DNA of 64,000 bases from Bacteroidota bacterium (lineage in GTDB: Bacteria > Bacteroidota > Bacteroidia > 2-12-FULL-35-15). The position numbers and the translations under genes were made by a program. Positions within the stretch are counted from its first letter, which is position 1; each line of letters starts with the position of its first letter. The stretch covers positions 930,001 to 994,000 of the forward strand of contig JAQZBR010000004.1 in the NCBI GenBank assembly GCA_029237775.1, read 5' to 3'. The notes beneath the pieces are model-generated. The model was not told the DNA's origin and ran no database searches. It saw only the letters and a program-made list of their open reading frames with translations. Below are positions 9,073 through 18,361 of this stretch, piece after piece.

Positions 9073-10161
9073 ATGAACATAAAAAAAACCATATTCGCTT
9101 TTTGTTTATTGTCAGGAACAAGTGCAGCACTGTTTTCTCAAGATCTTCACTTTTCACAATACAATCAGACTCCTTCACTCGTTAATCCAGCATTGACAGG
9201 AATCTCAAATGTTCTTCGTGCAAGTGTCATTTATAAGGATCAGTGGAGGAGTATCACGGTTCCGTATAAAACCTATGGAGCTTCAGTAGAATTGAAATTC
9301 AAGGGCAGCAACTGGGAAAAAGCGGGTCAGCATATGACCAAAATCTATAAAAAGGCTTTTAACAGAATGGCGGGAGGCTTGTCGTTTTACAGTGACAAGG
9401 CGGGCGATGGAAACATGGGATCAACACAGGTGAATCTCTCTCTTGCCACGTTTGTACCTTTAAATCCGAACAGTTCATTGTCGCTTGGCTTACAGGGAAG
9501 TCTTGTTCAGAAGAAAGTGGATTACTCCAAACTTGTATTTCCTGATCAATACAGCGGAACGACTTATGATCCCAACATGGATCAGGGAGAAACATACGGA
9601 GCAAACAATTTCATTTATCCGGATTTTGCGGGAGGAATTGCGTGGAGTTACGGTTATAATGAAAAATCGATCGGGGCCAACAATGAATTCCGTGCTAACG
9701 TAGGTGCATCACTTTACCATTTTAATCAGCCCAAACAAAAATTCCTTGTGGATACGCGTGAAAGACTAAGTATGAAATACGTTCTTCATGGAGATTTCCT
9801 TGTTGGTATACCAAATACTAATGTAGCACTTGCACCAAGTTATATTGCGGAAATTCAGGCGCCCTCCACCGAGATTGTAGGTGGAATGATGGTAAAATAT
9901 TATTTCAGCCAGGATTCAAAATACACCGGGTATCTGAAGAGGTCTGCGGTAGGGTTAGGTGCTTATTATCGGAACCGCGATGCAATGATATTTTCCTTTC
10001 TGCTCGAGTATCAGCAGTATGCAATCGGAGTGAGTTATGACCTCAATACATCCAAGCTAAAAACAGCAAGCACCGGAAGAGGCGGTCCTGAAGTATTTAT
10101 ACGCATTGTGACACCAAATCCTTTCCTTTATCAAAAGAAAGCAAAAGCAAGCTTTATATAA
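9073..10161 (+). CDS. PorP/SprF-family type IX secretion membrane protein
   Basis: A 362-residue outer-membrane protein with a signal peptide (about 1-23, ending ALFSQD) and the family hallmark right after it: LHFSQYNQTPSLVNPALTG. The rest alternates polar and hydrophobic residues with aromatic ends, as expected for a beta-barrel, and includes DQWRSI and AGGLSFYSDKAGDG. PorP/SprF proteins hold or help secrete the cargo encoded next to them; SprF is needed for SprB secretion in Flavobacterium johnsoniae. Only 11 bases separate this gene from the repeat adhesin, so the two are almost certainly one operon. A strong terminator follows. The length fits the family (about 300-360). Confidence 0.92.
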   Translation: MNIKKTIFAFCLLSGTSAALFSQDLHFSQYNQTPSLVNPALTGISNVLRASVIYKDQWRSITVPYKTYGASVELKFKGSNWEKAGQHMTKIYKKAFNRMAGGLSFYSDKAGDGNMGSTQVNLSLATFVPLNPNSSLSLGLQGSLVQKKVDYSKLVFPDQYSGTTYDPNMDQGETYGANNFIYPDFAGGIAWSYGYNEKSIGANNEFRANVGASLYHFNQPKQKFLVDTRERLSMKYVLHGDFLVGIPNTNVALAPSYIAEIQAPSTEIVGGMMVKYYFSQDSKYTGYLKRSAVGLGAYYRNRDAMIFSFLLEYQQYAIGVSYDLNTSKLKTASTGRGGPEVFIRIVTPNPFLYQKKAKASFI

Positions 10162-10183
10162 AAACAGTTCACACTGCAAACAC

Positions 10184-10215
10184 AAACCGCTCATAGAAAG
10201 CGGTTTTGTTTTTTA
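10184..10215 (+). terminator. rho-independent terminator after porP-like gene
   Basis: AAACCGCT (10184-10191) pairs with AGCGGTTT (10199-10206) around a 7-base loop, followed by a T-rich run (TGTTTTTT). It closes the adhesin-PorP operon. Confidence 0.85.
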
Positions 10216-10255
10216 ATCTCTTTCCTCCGATATTTCTATAAGTCCCCAAATGATT

Positions 10256-10263
10256 TATCTTTG
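10256..10263 (+). promoter_or_regulatory. promoter -7 element for the serine hydrolase gene
   Basis: TATCTTTG is a full match to TAnnTTTG. It lies 23 bases before the ATG at 10287 and directly after the preceding operon's terminator. The -33 region is only a weak TTTC. Confidence 0.65.
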
Positions 10264-10286
10264 ATCAACATTTAATATTAAAACAA

Positions 10287-11459
10287 ATGAGAATTCTGAA
10301 AGCAATTGGTAAGTGGTTTCTTATAATTCTGGTGATCTTAAATCTCGCCATCATCGTCTCCGGAAGGACATACATATACAAAGGGTTGGCTAATACTTAC
10401 CTGAAAGGCCGGTCCGGTCCAAGCATACGGGAATTCGACATCTTTGATAACCGTGAAGTGAAAGCGGGTACAGAACAAAAATGGAACAGATCTAAGAAAT
10501 ATAATTCCAAACAGATACCAGCTGATCTGATGTCACATTTTGAGCAGATGCAAACAGGCGCTTTTGTAGTTATCAAGAATGACTCTATGATCCATGAACA
10601 ATACTGGGATGGATTAGGTCCGGATACACGTTCCAATTCATTCTCTATGGCGAAATCATTTGTTGGCATGCTTACCGGAGTCGCTCTGAAAGAAGGCGCT
10701 ATTAAAAGTCTTGATCAGCCCGTATCCGATTTTTTACCTGAATTTAAAGAAGGAGATAACGCCAAGCTCACGATTCGTCATTTGCTTACTATGAGCTCCG
10801 GGATCAACTTTGATGAAGATTATGTGAGTCCCTTCGCCTACCCTGCTCAGGCCTATTATGGCAGTGATCTGCACAAGCTCACCTACGGTTATAAAGTGTC
10901 TGAAGAAGGCGGAAAAGTTTTTAAATACCTGAGTGGAAATACAGAGCTTCTCGGATTTGTGCTGCAGAAAGCCACCGGAAAGACATTGAGTGAATACATG
11001 TCGGAAAAGATCTGGAAACCTATTGGGGCTAAAAATGATGCATTGTGGAGCCTTGATGCAAAGGACGGAATGGAAAAGGCATATTGCTGCTTCAACTCAA
11101 ATGCGCCTGATTTTGCGAGATTGGGGCAACTGTATCTTGACAGCGGAAAATGGAATGGGCAGGAAATTATTCCGGCAGAGTACGTGGCACAAGCGGTAGT
11201 GCCGGCTCCGCTGAATGATGTGGACGGAAAAAAAGTTGACAACTATGGTTACCACTGGTGGATCATTCCGAACTATAAAGGACATTATGTTTTTTATGCA
11301 AGAGGAATTCTGGGTCAATACATTGCCTGTATCCCTGATCAGAATATGGTAGTTGTGAGACTTGGTTCAAAGCGTGAAAAGAAGGTGATGGGAAATCATC
11401 CGATCGATCTTGATTATTATCTGGATGCCGCGTTACAAATGTACAGTACAGATAACTAA
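10287..11459 (+). CDS. serine hydrolase of the beta-lactamase / penicillin-binding family
   Basis: A 390-residue protein anchored by one N-terminal membrane segment (about 10-27) with the rest probably periplasmic. The fold is that of class C beta-lactamases, DD-peptidases and esterases. Visible motifs are Ser120-Met-Ala-Lys123 (nucleophile and base), Tyr214 in KYLSGN, and a late G-x-x-GQ segment (ARGILGQYIACIPDQ) where the family has its third active-site strand. HWWIIP precedes it, as in the 6-aminohexanoate-dimer-hydrolase-like subgroup. The substrate cannot be predicted; peptidoglycan peptide, ester or amide cleavage are all possible. It has its own promoter and is followed by a 65-base gap. 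Confidence 0.85.
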   Translation: MRILKAIGKWFLIILVILNLAIIVSGRTYIYKGLANTYLKGRSGPSIREFDIFDNREVKAGTEQKWNRSKKYNSKQIPADLMSHFEQMQTGAFVVIKNDSMIHEQYWDGLGPDTRSNSFSMAKSFVGMLTGVALKEGAIKSLDQPVSDFLPEFKEGDNAKLTIRHLLTMSSGINFDEDYVSPFAYPAQAYYGSDLHKLTYGYKVSEEGGKVFKYLSGNTELLGFVLQKATGKTLSEYMSEKIWKPIGAKNDALWSLDAKDGMEKAYCCFNSNAPDFARLGQLYLDSGKWNGQEIIPAEYVAQAVVPAPLNDVDGKKVDNYGYHWWIIPNYKGHYVFYARGILGQYIACIPDQNMVVVRLGSKREKKVMGNHPIDLDYYLDAALQMYSTDN

Positions 11460-11524
11460 TCTTTACAAGATTACAAATCTGTGTGTGATGAGTTTTATTT
11501 ATATTCGCACGTTTTTAAAATAAG

Positions 11525-11929
11525 ATGAAGAAAGATATTACTCCGCCTGAGGTGAAAGATATAGCTGTTGCTGTGGTTCAGGAACAGAATGACCTGGCGG
11601 AAACCATCTGGAATGTCTATCTCATCAATCTGAAAAGCAATTCGATTGAAGGAGTTTTAGTTTCCTCAATGGGTTATGGCAGCTTTAATGATGAGGAGGT
11701 TAAAACATCCACATTAAGACATTTCCTGGATGAAGTGGCCGCGAAAGATTTTAAAAAGATCGAACCTATCATGGAAGCGGTCTTTGGACTCAATAATGAG
11801 TTCTGGGTCAGCTTCTATGAAAACAAAGTCATGTACGATAAAAAGTACATCTTTCTTCCCGAAACCATTAAGGAAGAGAATTTCGTACTCATCCCATACC
11901 TGAACAAAAAAGGTGTAATGATAAAATAA
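11525..11929 (+). CDS. small conserved hypothetical protein
   Basis: A 134-residue soluble protein, acidic, without signal peptide or membrane segment. It has an alternating strand/helix pattern: IWNVYLINLKSNSIEGVLVSS, then MGYGSF, then a helix (TLRHFLDEVAAKDFKKIEPI), then strands NEFWVSFYENKVMYDKKYIFL. I recall similar unnamed proteins next to housekeeping genes in Bacteroidota, but no function is known to me. A TATATTCG element (11500-11507, 7 of 8 to the -7 consensus) sits 17 bases before the ATG. The exonuclease gene follows after 44 bases and may be co-transcribed. Confidence 0.75.
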   Translation: MKKDITPPEVKDIAVAVVQEQNDLAETIWNVYLINLKSNSIEGVLVSSMGYGSFNDEEVKTSTLRHFLDEVAAKDFKKIEPIMEAVFGLNNEFWVSFYENKVMYDKKYIFLPETIKEENFVLIPYLNKKGVMIK

Positions 11930-11973
11930 GTTAACCCGCATCCTATACTCCGGGAGAGCAACAAAAACAGAAT

Positions 11974-12672
11974 ATGCTCGATAACATTAAACTTTCCAAC
12001 ATCCTGTTTCTGGATGTGGAAACGGTACCGGTAGTTTATGATTACAAGAAACTTCCAAAAAACATGAAGGTGCTTTGGGACTCCAGGTTCCGATTCGCAC
12101 AAAACGAAACCCCTGAAAGCCTCTACAAAAAAGCCGGTGTTTTTGCCGAATTCGCGAAGGTGATCTGTATCTCAGTGGGCTATTTCAACGACAAAACATT
12201 TCGTGTCAAGTCATTTTACGGACATGAGGAGAAGCAGATCCTGTCGGACTTTGCAGCGCTGCTGAATAAACACTTCAACAGAAAGGACCACCTTCTCTGT
12301 GCACATAACGGAAAAGAATTTGACTTCCCTTTCCTTTGCAGAAGAATGTTGATCAATGGAGTGAAACTACCCAAAACCCTTAATCTTGCCGGGAAAAAGC
12401 CCTGGGAGATCCCTCACCTCGACACACTGGAGCTTTGGAAATTCGGTGATTATAAAAATTACACTTCACTTAATTTACTTGCTGCGATCTTTGATATCCC
12501 CACACCGAAAGATGATATTGACGGAAGCGATGTTGCCAGAGTTTATTGGGAAGAAAAGAACCTGCAGCGTATTGTTGTTTACTGCCAGAAGGATGTGCTC
12601 ACTGTTGCGCAACTGATCTTACGCTTTAAGGGCGAGCCTCTCATTCAAAACGAAGATGTGGTGATTGCTTGA
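11974..12672 (+). CDS. DnaQ-like 3'-5' exonuclease (PolB-type exonuclease domain)
   Basis: A 232-residue protein that fits the predicted 3'-5' exonuclease family related to the proofreading domain of family B DNA polymerases. Exo I is LFLDVETVP near residue 13, with the two acidic metal ligands D-x-E. Exo II is AHNGKEFDFPFLCRR (about 110-125), with the Asp of F-D-F. Exo III is YCQKDVLTVAQL (about 208-219), with its Asp. The enzyme would remove nucleotides from 3' ends of single-stranded DNA or RNA in the cytoplasm. There is no polymerase domain, so it acts alone or in repair. The precise substrate is unknown. Confidence 0.85.
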   Translation: MLDNIKLSNILFLDVETVPVVYDYKKLPKNMKVLWDSRFRFAQNETPESLYKKAGVFAEFAKVICISVGYFNDKTFRVKSFYGHEEKQILSDFAALLNKHFNRKDHLLCAHNGKEFDFPFLCRRMLINGVKLPKTLNLAGKKPWEIPHLDTLELWKFGDYKNYTSLNLLAAIFDIPTPKDDIDGSDVARVYWEEKNLQRIVVYCQKDVLTVAQLILRFKGEPLIQNEDVVIA

Positions 12673-12776
12673 TCTGACATCTTACAATTCATCATAACTA
12701 TTATAATATTTATTAAACCATCATTAGTGAGCGGAAAGAGTACCTTTACCCATACAGTATAACTCTAAATCCGATT

Positions 12777-15700
12777 ATGAAACGTTCTTATTCCGCAGTG
12801 GCATTCACTCTTGTGACTTTTTGCTTTCTTTTATTTAACAATCTGTCCGCACAATTACCCGGGTTTAACTGGGCTCACTCTTATCAGGGAGATATTGGGA
12901 ATGTAATCGTAAACAGCAACAATGATATTTATTTCCTTGAAGGCTCTGTTTTAAGAAAGAAGTCGGCCACAGGAACTATCTTATGGAGTTCCACGCAAAC
13001 ATATTCTACAATTGCATTAGATAAAAACCAAAACGTTATTGGCACGCGGGCAACTGCGCTTGACAAGCATTCCCCCACTGGCGTGGTAACAACATATCCG
13101 ATTACATTAACCGGAGCCAATGCCTCCTTCAATTTTCTCAATTCCAGTTGTATTGATACTTTAAACAATCTATACGTATTGGCAACCTATCAGGTTCAAT
13201 CGAGCCTAAGCTATCTGAATGGAATTTCTTTGGGCACATACTTCACCTCTGGCAGTGGAGGCGGTGGCTTAATGGAAAATTACAGGGTTGGCGTTTTTAA
13301 ATTTAACGCAGCGGGTGTTTATCAGGGTCCTGTCTGGAATGATTCGCAGCAATCTATTTACAGCTACAAATTAAAAACCGGATCCAATGGTACCGTTTAT
13401 CTTGCAATCAGTTATAATACAAATCCATCAGGAAACGCCACCTACTCCAACTTTTTTGAGCTGAAGAGCCTTAATAATGGAAATGTTTGGGTGAATGAAT
13501 GGTTGACGTCTGCTAATCTAAGGGTTGGCATGTATGATATAGATATCGATTTTGACAGTTTCAATAATATCATCCTTGCTACAGATTTTTCATGCAACAC
13601 TTCATACTCTTTCGGCCCAACAAGCTTAACATCTATAGGAAGTACGGATGTTGTCCTATTAAAATATGATATAAACGGGAACCGGATCATCGCCAAGAAT
13701 TTTGGCTCCACAAGTGTGGAAAACGGGGCGGCTATAGAAATTGATAATTCTAATAATATCTATTTCTCCGGCTTTTACGGAAGTGGAAATACAAATCTTA
13801 CCATCGGAACCCAGGTACTTGCATTTCAAGGAAACGGGGACGCATTTCTTGCCAAGCTCAGCTCAAACTTCAATTTACAATGGGTTAAGCCATATGCTAA
13901 TTATGGAATTGAAAGGGTTAATGAAATTGAGATCGATGCTCTTGGAAATGTTATTGTTGCAGGAAGCTTTAATACCGGCACCTTTTCAGTTGAAACTGAA
14001 AACTTTACCAATATGGGCGGAACTGACGGAATGATGATCAAATATTGCACAGGAACACCTGCTGCAATATCATCTTTGCCCAAAGCGTGTATTAATACAA
14101 CAGCCCTGACATTAACTGGGGGAACTCCATTAGGTGGCTCATATACCGGGATCGCTGTCAGCAGCAATGTGTTTAATCCCAGTATAGTTGGATTAGGAAC
14201 TTACGCGATAACATACACCTATACGGATGGGAATGGCTGTAAGAACTTCGACATAGATTCGATAACGGTTTATCCTCAGCCAAACGTTACCCTCAGCAGC
14301 TTCCCCGATAAGTGCGCGAACGCATCTGCCTTCAGTCTAAGCGGAGGATTTCCATCCGGTGGAACGTATTCCGGAACGGGTGTTAGCTCGAATGTATTTA
14401 ACCCGGCCACTTCAGGTGTCGGAACATTTCCGGTATCTTACACATACACAAACGGTAACGGGTGCAGCAATTCTACTTCAAAACCTTTGACCGTAAATTC
14501 TTTACCTGCCATAACCTTTAATGCTTTTGCAAATGTTTGCCAGGGAACATCTACGGTAGCGTTAAACGGAGCTTTACCTTCAGGTGGAACTTATTCCGGG
14601 AACGGTGTTTTTTCGAATATTTTTTATCCCTCTGCTGCCGGTGTGGGGGTTGGTTCTCATACTATAACTTATTCATACCAGGATGCCAATAATTGTATAA
14701 ACACTGCCAGTCAACCAATCACAGTAACACCCTTGCCAGTAGCAACGCTTACTGTAACAAACGAAAGTTATGTTGGTGCCTGTGACGGATCGGTAACAAC
14801 AGTAATCTCAGGGGGCAGCGGATCTATAAACACTATCTGGACAAATTCTTCAAGCTCGGTTATCGGCTTTACCGCCTCGATCAGTAACCTTTGCCCTGGA
14901 AATTATACGCTGACATTAACCGACAATGCAGGGTGCACTAAAACATACCCCGTTAACATTGCTGCCGGTCCTCTGCCTCCGGCTGTTCCTATATGTCTTG
15001 TTACAGTTGATAGTTTTTCAAATCACAATATTGTTGTTTGGGAAAAGCCGGCATCTACACTCATCGATAGTTTCAGGATTTATAGAGAAACAGGAACAGG
15101 AATATACACGCAAATAGGTTCCGTACACTACGACTCATTGAGCCTTTATCATGATTACTTTGCCAATCCTAATGTCACCAGCTTCAAATATAAGATCTCT
15201 TCGGTGGACGCTGCATCGAATGAAAGCCCTTTAAGCCTTGCTCACAAAACCATCCATCTGATCGTGAACGGTGGAGGTACGCAACAAAATCTTCAGTGGA
15301 ATGATTATGAAGGAGCCAGCATACAATACTATCAGGTGTGGCGGGATAATTTGGGAAATGGAGCATGGCAGGTTTTAAGCAGCACTATTCCCGCAAGCAG
15401 CGGAGTGGTGACATGGAGTGACCTTACACCATCATCGAATCCTAACGCCCGATACTATCTGGATGTAATCTGGACAAACGGCTGCGATCCCACAAGAGCC
15501 ACAGTAAACACTACACGCTCTAACATTAAGAACTCATCGCTCGCAACTGCTAATGGAATTGCTGAGACAGAACAACTTTTATCCGCTGTCATTTTACCGA
15601 ATCCTGCTTCAGACCGTATCACAGTAAATGTATCCAATATGGCATCAGAATATTCTATTTCAGTTTATAGTGTCGTAGGAGAACTTGTTTATGAAGCAAA

Positions 15701-15815
15701 CAGTCTTTCGTCTCCTGAACATCTAATTAATACGGAAAGTTTTGCCAAGGGTGTTTTTATGGTTTCCGTTAAAACGCAAAATAAAACAATCTTTAAAAAA
15801 CTCGTAATTCAATAA
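12777..15815 (+). CDS. T9SS cargo protein with type A C-terminal sorting domain
   Basis: A 1012-residue secreted protein. The signal peptide is residues 1-25, ending NNLSAQ. Residues about 30-430 are propeller-like, with repeats such as DSFNNIILATDF and DALGNVIVAGSF. Three tandem 75-codon modules (about 434-655) carry GGTYSGTGVSSNVFNP and a late G-N-G-C, and one SprB-like module follows (about 660-735). Then comes a fibronectin-III-like segment (FRIYRETGTGIYTQIG). The last 80 residues (VILPNPASDRITVNV, then GELVYEA, KGVFMVSV, KKLVIQ) are the type A T9SS sorting signal, which directs secretion and anchoring at the cell surface. No enzyme domain is visible, so an adhesin or surface-layer role is likely. 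TACCTTTA at 12741-12748 is a possible -7 element. Confidence 0.88.
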   Translation: MKRSYSAVAFTLVTFCFLLFNNLSAQLPGFNWAHSYQGDIGNVIVNSNNDIYFLEGSVLRKKSATGTILWSSTQTYSTIALDKNQNVIGTRATALDKHSPTGVVTTYPITLTGANASFNFLNSSCIDTLNNLYVLATYQVQSSLSYLNGISLGTYFTSGSGGGGLMENYRVGVFKFNAAGVYQGPVWNDSQQSIYSYKLKTGSNGTVYLAISYNTNPSGNATYSNFFELKSLNNGNVWVNEWLTSANLRVGMYDIDIDFDSFNNIILATDFSCNTSYSFGPTSLTSIGSTDVVLLKYDINGNRIIAKNFGSTSVENGAAIEIDNSNNIYFSGFYGSGNTNLTIGTQVLAFQGNGDAFLAKLSSNFNLQWVKPYANYGIERVNEIEIDALGNVIVAGSFNTGTFSVETENFTNMGGTDGMMIKYCTGTPAAISSLPKACINTTALTLTGGTPLGGSYTGIAVSSNVFNPSIVGLGTYAITYTYTDGNGCKNFDIDSITVYPQPNVTLSSFPDKCANASAFSLSGGFPSGGTYSGTGVSSNVFNPATSGVGTFPVSYTYTNGNGCSNSTSKPLTVNSLPAITFNAFANVCQGTSTVALNGALPSGGTYSGNGVFSNIFYPSAAGVGVGSHTITYSYQDANNCINTASQPITVTPLPVATLTVTNESYVGACDGSVTTVISGGSGSINTIWTNSSSSVIGFTASISNLCPGNYTLTLTDNAGCTKTYPVNIAAGPLPPAVPICLVTVDSFSNHNIVVWEKPASTLIDSFRIYRETGTGIYTQIGSVHYDSLSLYHDYFANPNVTSFKYKISSVDAASNESPLSLAHKTIHLIVNGGGTQQNLQWNDYEGASIQYYQVWRDNLGNGAWQVLSSTIPASSGVVTWSDLTPSSNPNARYYLDVIWTNGCDPTRATVNTTRSNIKNSSLATANGIAETEQLLSAVILPNPASDRITVNVSNMASEYSISVYSVVGELVYEANSLSSPEHLINTESFAKGVFMVSVKTQNKTIFKKLVIQ
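14076..14745 (+). repeat. three tandem modules with an exact 225-bp period
   Basis: The codon before P/A-x-x-C (L-P-K-A-C, F-P-D-K-C, F-A-N-V-C) starts at 14076, 14301 and 14526, exactly 225 bases (75 codons) apart. Each copy has GG-(S/T)-Y-(T/S)-G, then S-N-(V/I)-F-(N/Y)-P, then a Tyr/Thr-rich strand and a Cys near the end. The third copy has a short insertion near its end. Confidence 0.8.
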
Positions 15816-15851
15816 ATCGAAACAGAGGGCTTTTTATTAATTATTGGATCA

Positions 15852-15879
15852 TTGTTTTGTTTTCAATTAATTATCTTTG
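15852..15879 (+). promoter_or_regulatory. promoter for the 16-kb lipoprotein gene
   Basis: TTG (15852-15854), 17 bases, then TATCTTTG (15872-15879), a complete match to TAnnTTTG. The ATG at 15888 is only 8 bases beyond it, so the transcript should have almost no leader. Confidence 0.7.
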
Positions 15880-15887
15880 CATTGCAA

Positions 15888-16433
15888 ATGAAAAATAATT
15901 GTTCAAAATATCTTTTCCCACTCACACTTACTATTTTGGTGCTTGTTTCCTCCTGCACCAAAAAAGAAAAAGACCCTCTTGAAAAATACGGTCCTTTCGT
16001 ACAAACTGTTATGCGCATTGATTCCGGGGCATTCCGCGGAATCAATTTTGGTGAGAGTATCACTTCCGTTATCGCCAAAGAAGGCGCTAATACCACAGAA
16101 GCTGACACCAATTACCTATATTATGAGTTCAGCATCGATACCATGGGAACATTTGATGTGACCTATGATTTCGATAATGGAGGCCTGGCTGAAGTACAAT
16201 CATTCGTATTCATTAAAAATCTTAATCAGGTAGACAGCGTTTTCGATTCATTCAAGGCTTACTTCAATGATCATTACGGTGCCGGTGATACGCAGATGGG
16301 TTATAATGTATGGACGGTTAAATCAGAAAAATACGGTGATATTAACATCAACCTTTCTGATGAAAGCGCAGATTTCACTGCGGATAAAACGCCCGGAAAG
16401 ATCTCCATTTCTATCTATCCAAGCAAAGAATAG
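15888..16433 (+). CDS. hypothetical lipoprotein
   Basis: I place the start at the ATG at 15888, not at an upstream TTG, because this gives a clean lipoprotein signal: MKNNCSKYLFPLTLTILVLV, then the lipobox S-S-C with the acylated Cys near residue 23, followed by T-K-K-E-K-D. The mature part (about 158 residues) is acidic with strand-rich segments, such as GESITSVIAKEGA and DTNYLYYEFSIDTMGTFDVT. It shows no catalytic motif I recognise. An upstream start would place the gene start inside its own promoter. It stands alone between the T9SS cargo gene and the ABC ATPase gene. Function unknown. Confidence 0.8.
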   Translation: MKNNCSKYLFPLTLTILVLVSSCTKKEKDPLEKYGPFVQTVMRIDSGAFRGINFGESITSVIAKEGANTTEADTNYLYYEFSIDTMGTFDVTYDFDNGGLAEVQSFVFIKNLNQVDSVFDSFKAYFNDHYGAGDTQMGYNVWTVKSEKYGDININLSDESADFTADKTPGKISISIYPSKE

Positions 16434-16470
16434 ATTAGTCCTCTCCTGTTGCCTGCAGGTCTTAATTTTG

Positions 16471-16501
16471 TTGCATATTTCATTTACAAAATGTATTTTT
16501 A
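16471..16501 (+). promoter_or_regulatory. candidate promoter for the ABC ATPase gene
   Basis: TTG (16471-16473; also TTTG just before), 20 bases, then TATTTTTA (16494-16501), 7 of 8 to TAnnTTTG. The start codon is 49 bases further on. Confidence 0.5.
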
Positions 16502-16550
16502 GCACTCTTTGTCCGGAGGATTCCTTCGAACGAATATCGCATAGATAAAA

Positions 16551-18359
16551 ATGGCTAAAGAAGTTTTACTCGAGATCAAAAATCTTGTTACCGAATTCCG
16601 TACGGAAGATGAAACCGTGAAAGCGGTGAATAACATTTCATTCACTCTTTCGCGCGGAGAAACTGTAGGTATTGTTGGTGAATCCGGCTCGGGAAAATCT
16701 GTTACCTCTCTTTCGGTAATGCGCCTCATTCCCAACCCTCCCGGGAAGATCACCGGTGGTGAGATCATCTATCACTCCAAAAACAAAGGTCCGATCGATA
16801 TAGTGAAGCTTTCCGAAAAGGAAATGAGAACACTTCGCGGTAACGAGATCGCGATGATCTTCCAGGAGCCGATGACCTCTTTGAATCCCGTGTACACCTG
16901 TGGCGACCAGGTGATGGAAGCTATTCTTCTTCACCAGAAATGTACAAAGAAAGAGGCGAAAGAGAAAACGATTGACCTGTTCCGAATTGTTCAGCTTCCG
17001 AGGCCTGAAAATATTTTTGACAGCTACCCGCACCAGATCTCCGGTGGACAAAAGCAACGTGTGATGATCGCTATGGCAATGAGCTGCAATCCAAGCATTC
17101 TTATTGCTGATGAGCCTACAACTGCACTTGATGTAACGGTACAGGCCACCATACTTGATCTGATGCTGAAATTACAGCGCGAGAATGACATGGGAATCAT
17201 GTTCATTACCCATGATCTTGGGGTAATTGCTGAGCTTGCAGATAAAGTTATTGTTATGTACAAGGGTAAGATCGTGGAGCAGGGAACTGTTCTGGAGATC
17301 TTCTCTAATCCGCAGCATCCATATACCAAAGGGCTTCTTGCCTGTCGTCCGCCATTGAATAAACGATTACAGTGGCTTCCGACTGTTAGTGATTTCATGA
17401 ATACAAGCGAAACAGGCGAAATGGTGGAGAGCAGCGCATCTGTTTCGGAAGTGACCAACCGTTTGGTTGTTACAACTGAGGAACGGAAAGAGGCTCATCA
17501 GATCCTCTATTCAAAGAATCCTATCCTTCAGATAAAAAATTTAAAAACATATTTCCCGATCAACAAAGGTATTTTTGGGAAACCGAAAGATTTCGTCCGT
17601 GCTGTCGATGATGTGAGTTTTGATGTTTACCCGGGTGAAACCCTCGGACTTGTTGGTGAGTCGGGTTGCGGTAAGACTACGTTGGGCAGAACAGTTCTTC
17701 GCCTAATTGAACCTACCGGTGGAGAAGTGATCTTTAACGGAAAGAACATTACGAAGATCAGTAATACTGACATGCGCGAGCTTCGCAAAGATATCCAGAT
17801 CATTTTTCAGGATCCTTATTCATCGCTGAATCCGCGAATAACTATCGGACAAGCGATCATGGAACCAATGCAGGTGCACGGCATCCTTGCAAACGATAAG
17901 GCCAGAAAAGAAAGAGTGGTAGAACTGCTTCATCGCGTTAATATGAATGAAAGCCATTTCTATCGTTATCCTCACGAATTTTCAGGTGGACAGCGTCAAC
18001 GTATCTGCATCGCGAGAGCATTGGCGCTGAAGCCTAAATTCATCATCTGTGATGAATCTGTTTCCGCTTTGGATGTTTCTGTTCAGGCGCAAGTGTTGAA
18101 CCTCTTGAATGAATTAAAACGCGAGTTCGATTTCACTTACATTTTTATCTCACATGACCTTTCTGTTGTTAAATTCATGAGCGACCGGATGGTGGTTATG
18201 AATAAAGGAAAAGTAGAAGAAATGGGTGATGCGGATGCGATCTATAATAACCCACAGACAGAATATACCAAAAATCTTATAGGTGCTATTCCGAAAGGCC
18301 AGCTGGAAGATATCAAAGCTTCCATAGAACGAAAAAAGACATTCATTTTAAACGATTAA
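16551..18359 (+). CDS. double ABC-transporter ATPase, oligopeptide/dipeptide type (DppD-DppF fusion)
   Basis: A 602-residue cytoplasmic protein with two complete nucleotide-binding domains in one chain. Domain 1: Walker A GESGSGKS at 43-50, signature SGGQKQR near 163, Walker B ILIADEP near 183, and the OppD-type C-terminal extension ([16 protein letters not shown]). Domain 2: Walker A GESGCGKT near 369, signature SGGQRQR near 478, and Walker B-like FIICDES near 497, then SALDVS. This layout is that of YejF/GsiA-type ATPases that power import of peptides, nickel or similar small solutes. No permease or binding-protein genes are next to it, so the partners are elsewhere and the substrate is open. 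The downstream lipoprotein gene starts 2 bases after the stop. Confidence 0.92.
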   Translation: MAKEVLLEIKNLVTEFRTEDETVKAVNNISFTLSRGETVGIVGESGSGKSVTSLSVMRLIPNPPGKITGGEIIYHSKNKGPIDIVKLSEKEMRTLRGNEIAMIFQEPMTSLNPVYTCGDQVMEAILLHQKCTKKEAKEKTIDLFRIVQLPRPENIFDSYPHQISGGQKQRVMIAMAMSCNPSILIADEPTTALDVTVQATILDLMLKLQRENDMGIMFITHDLGVIAELADKVIVMYKGKIVEQGTVLEIFSNPQHPYTKGLLACRPPLNKRLQWLPTVSDFMNTSETGEMVESSASVSEVTNRLVVTTEERKEAHQILYSKNPILQIKNLKTYFPINKGIFGKPKDFVRAVDDVSFDVYPGETLGLVGESGCGKTTLGRTVLRLIEPTGGEVIFNGKNITKISNTDMRELRKDIQIIFQDPYSSLNPRITIGQAIMEPMQVHGILANDKARKERVVELLHRVNMNESHFYRYPHEFSGGQRQRICIARALALKPKFIICDESVSALDVSVQAQVLNLLNELKREFDFTYIFISHDLSVVKFMSDRMVVMNKGKVEEMGDADAIYNNPQTEYTKNLIGAIPKGQLEDIKASIERKKTFILND

Positions 18360-18361
18360 AA

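Noticed and set aside
16638-17458. Two open frames of 139 and 144 codons antisense to the ABC ATPase
   Set aside because: They mirror the codon structure of the real gene and have no recognisable domains.
18040-18080. Walker B of the second ATPase domain reads CDES instead of CDEP
   Set aside because: The catalytic Asp-Glu pair is intact, and I recall the Ser variant as common in double ATPases of this phylum.
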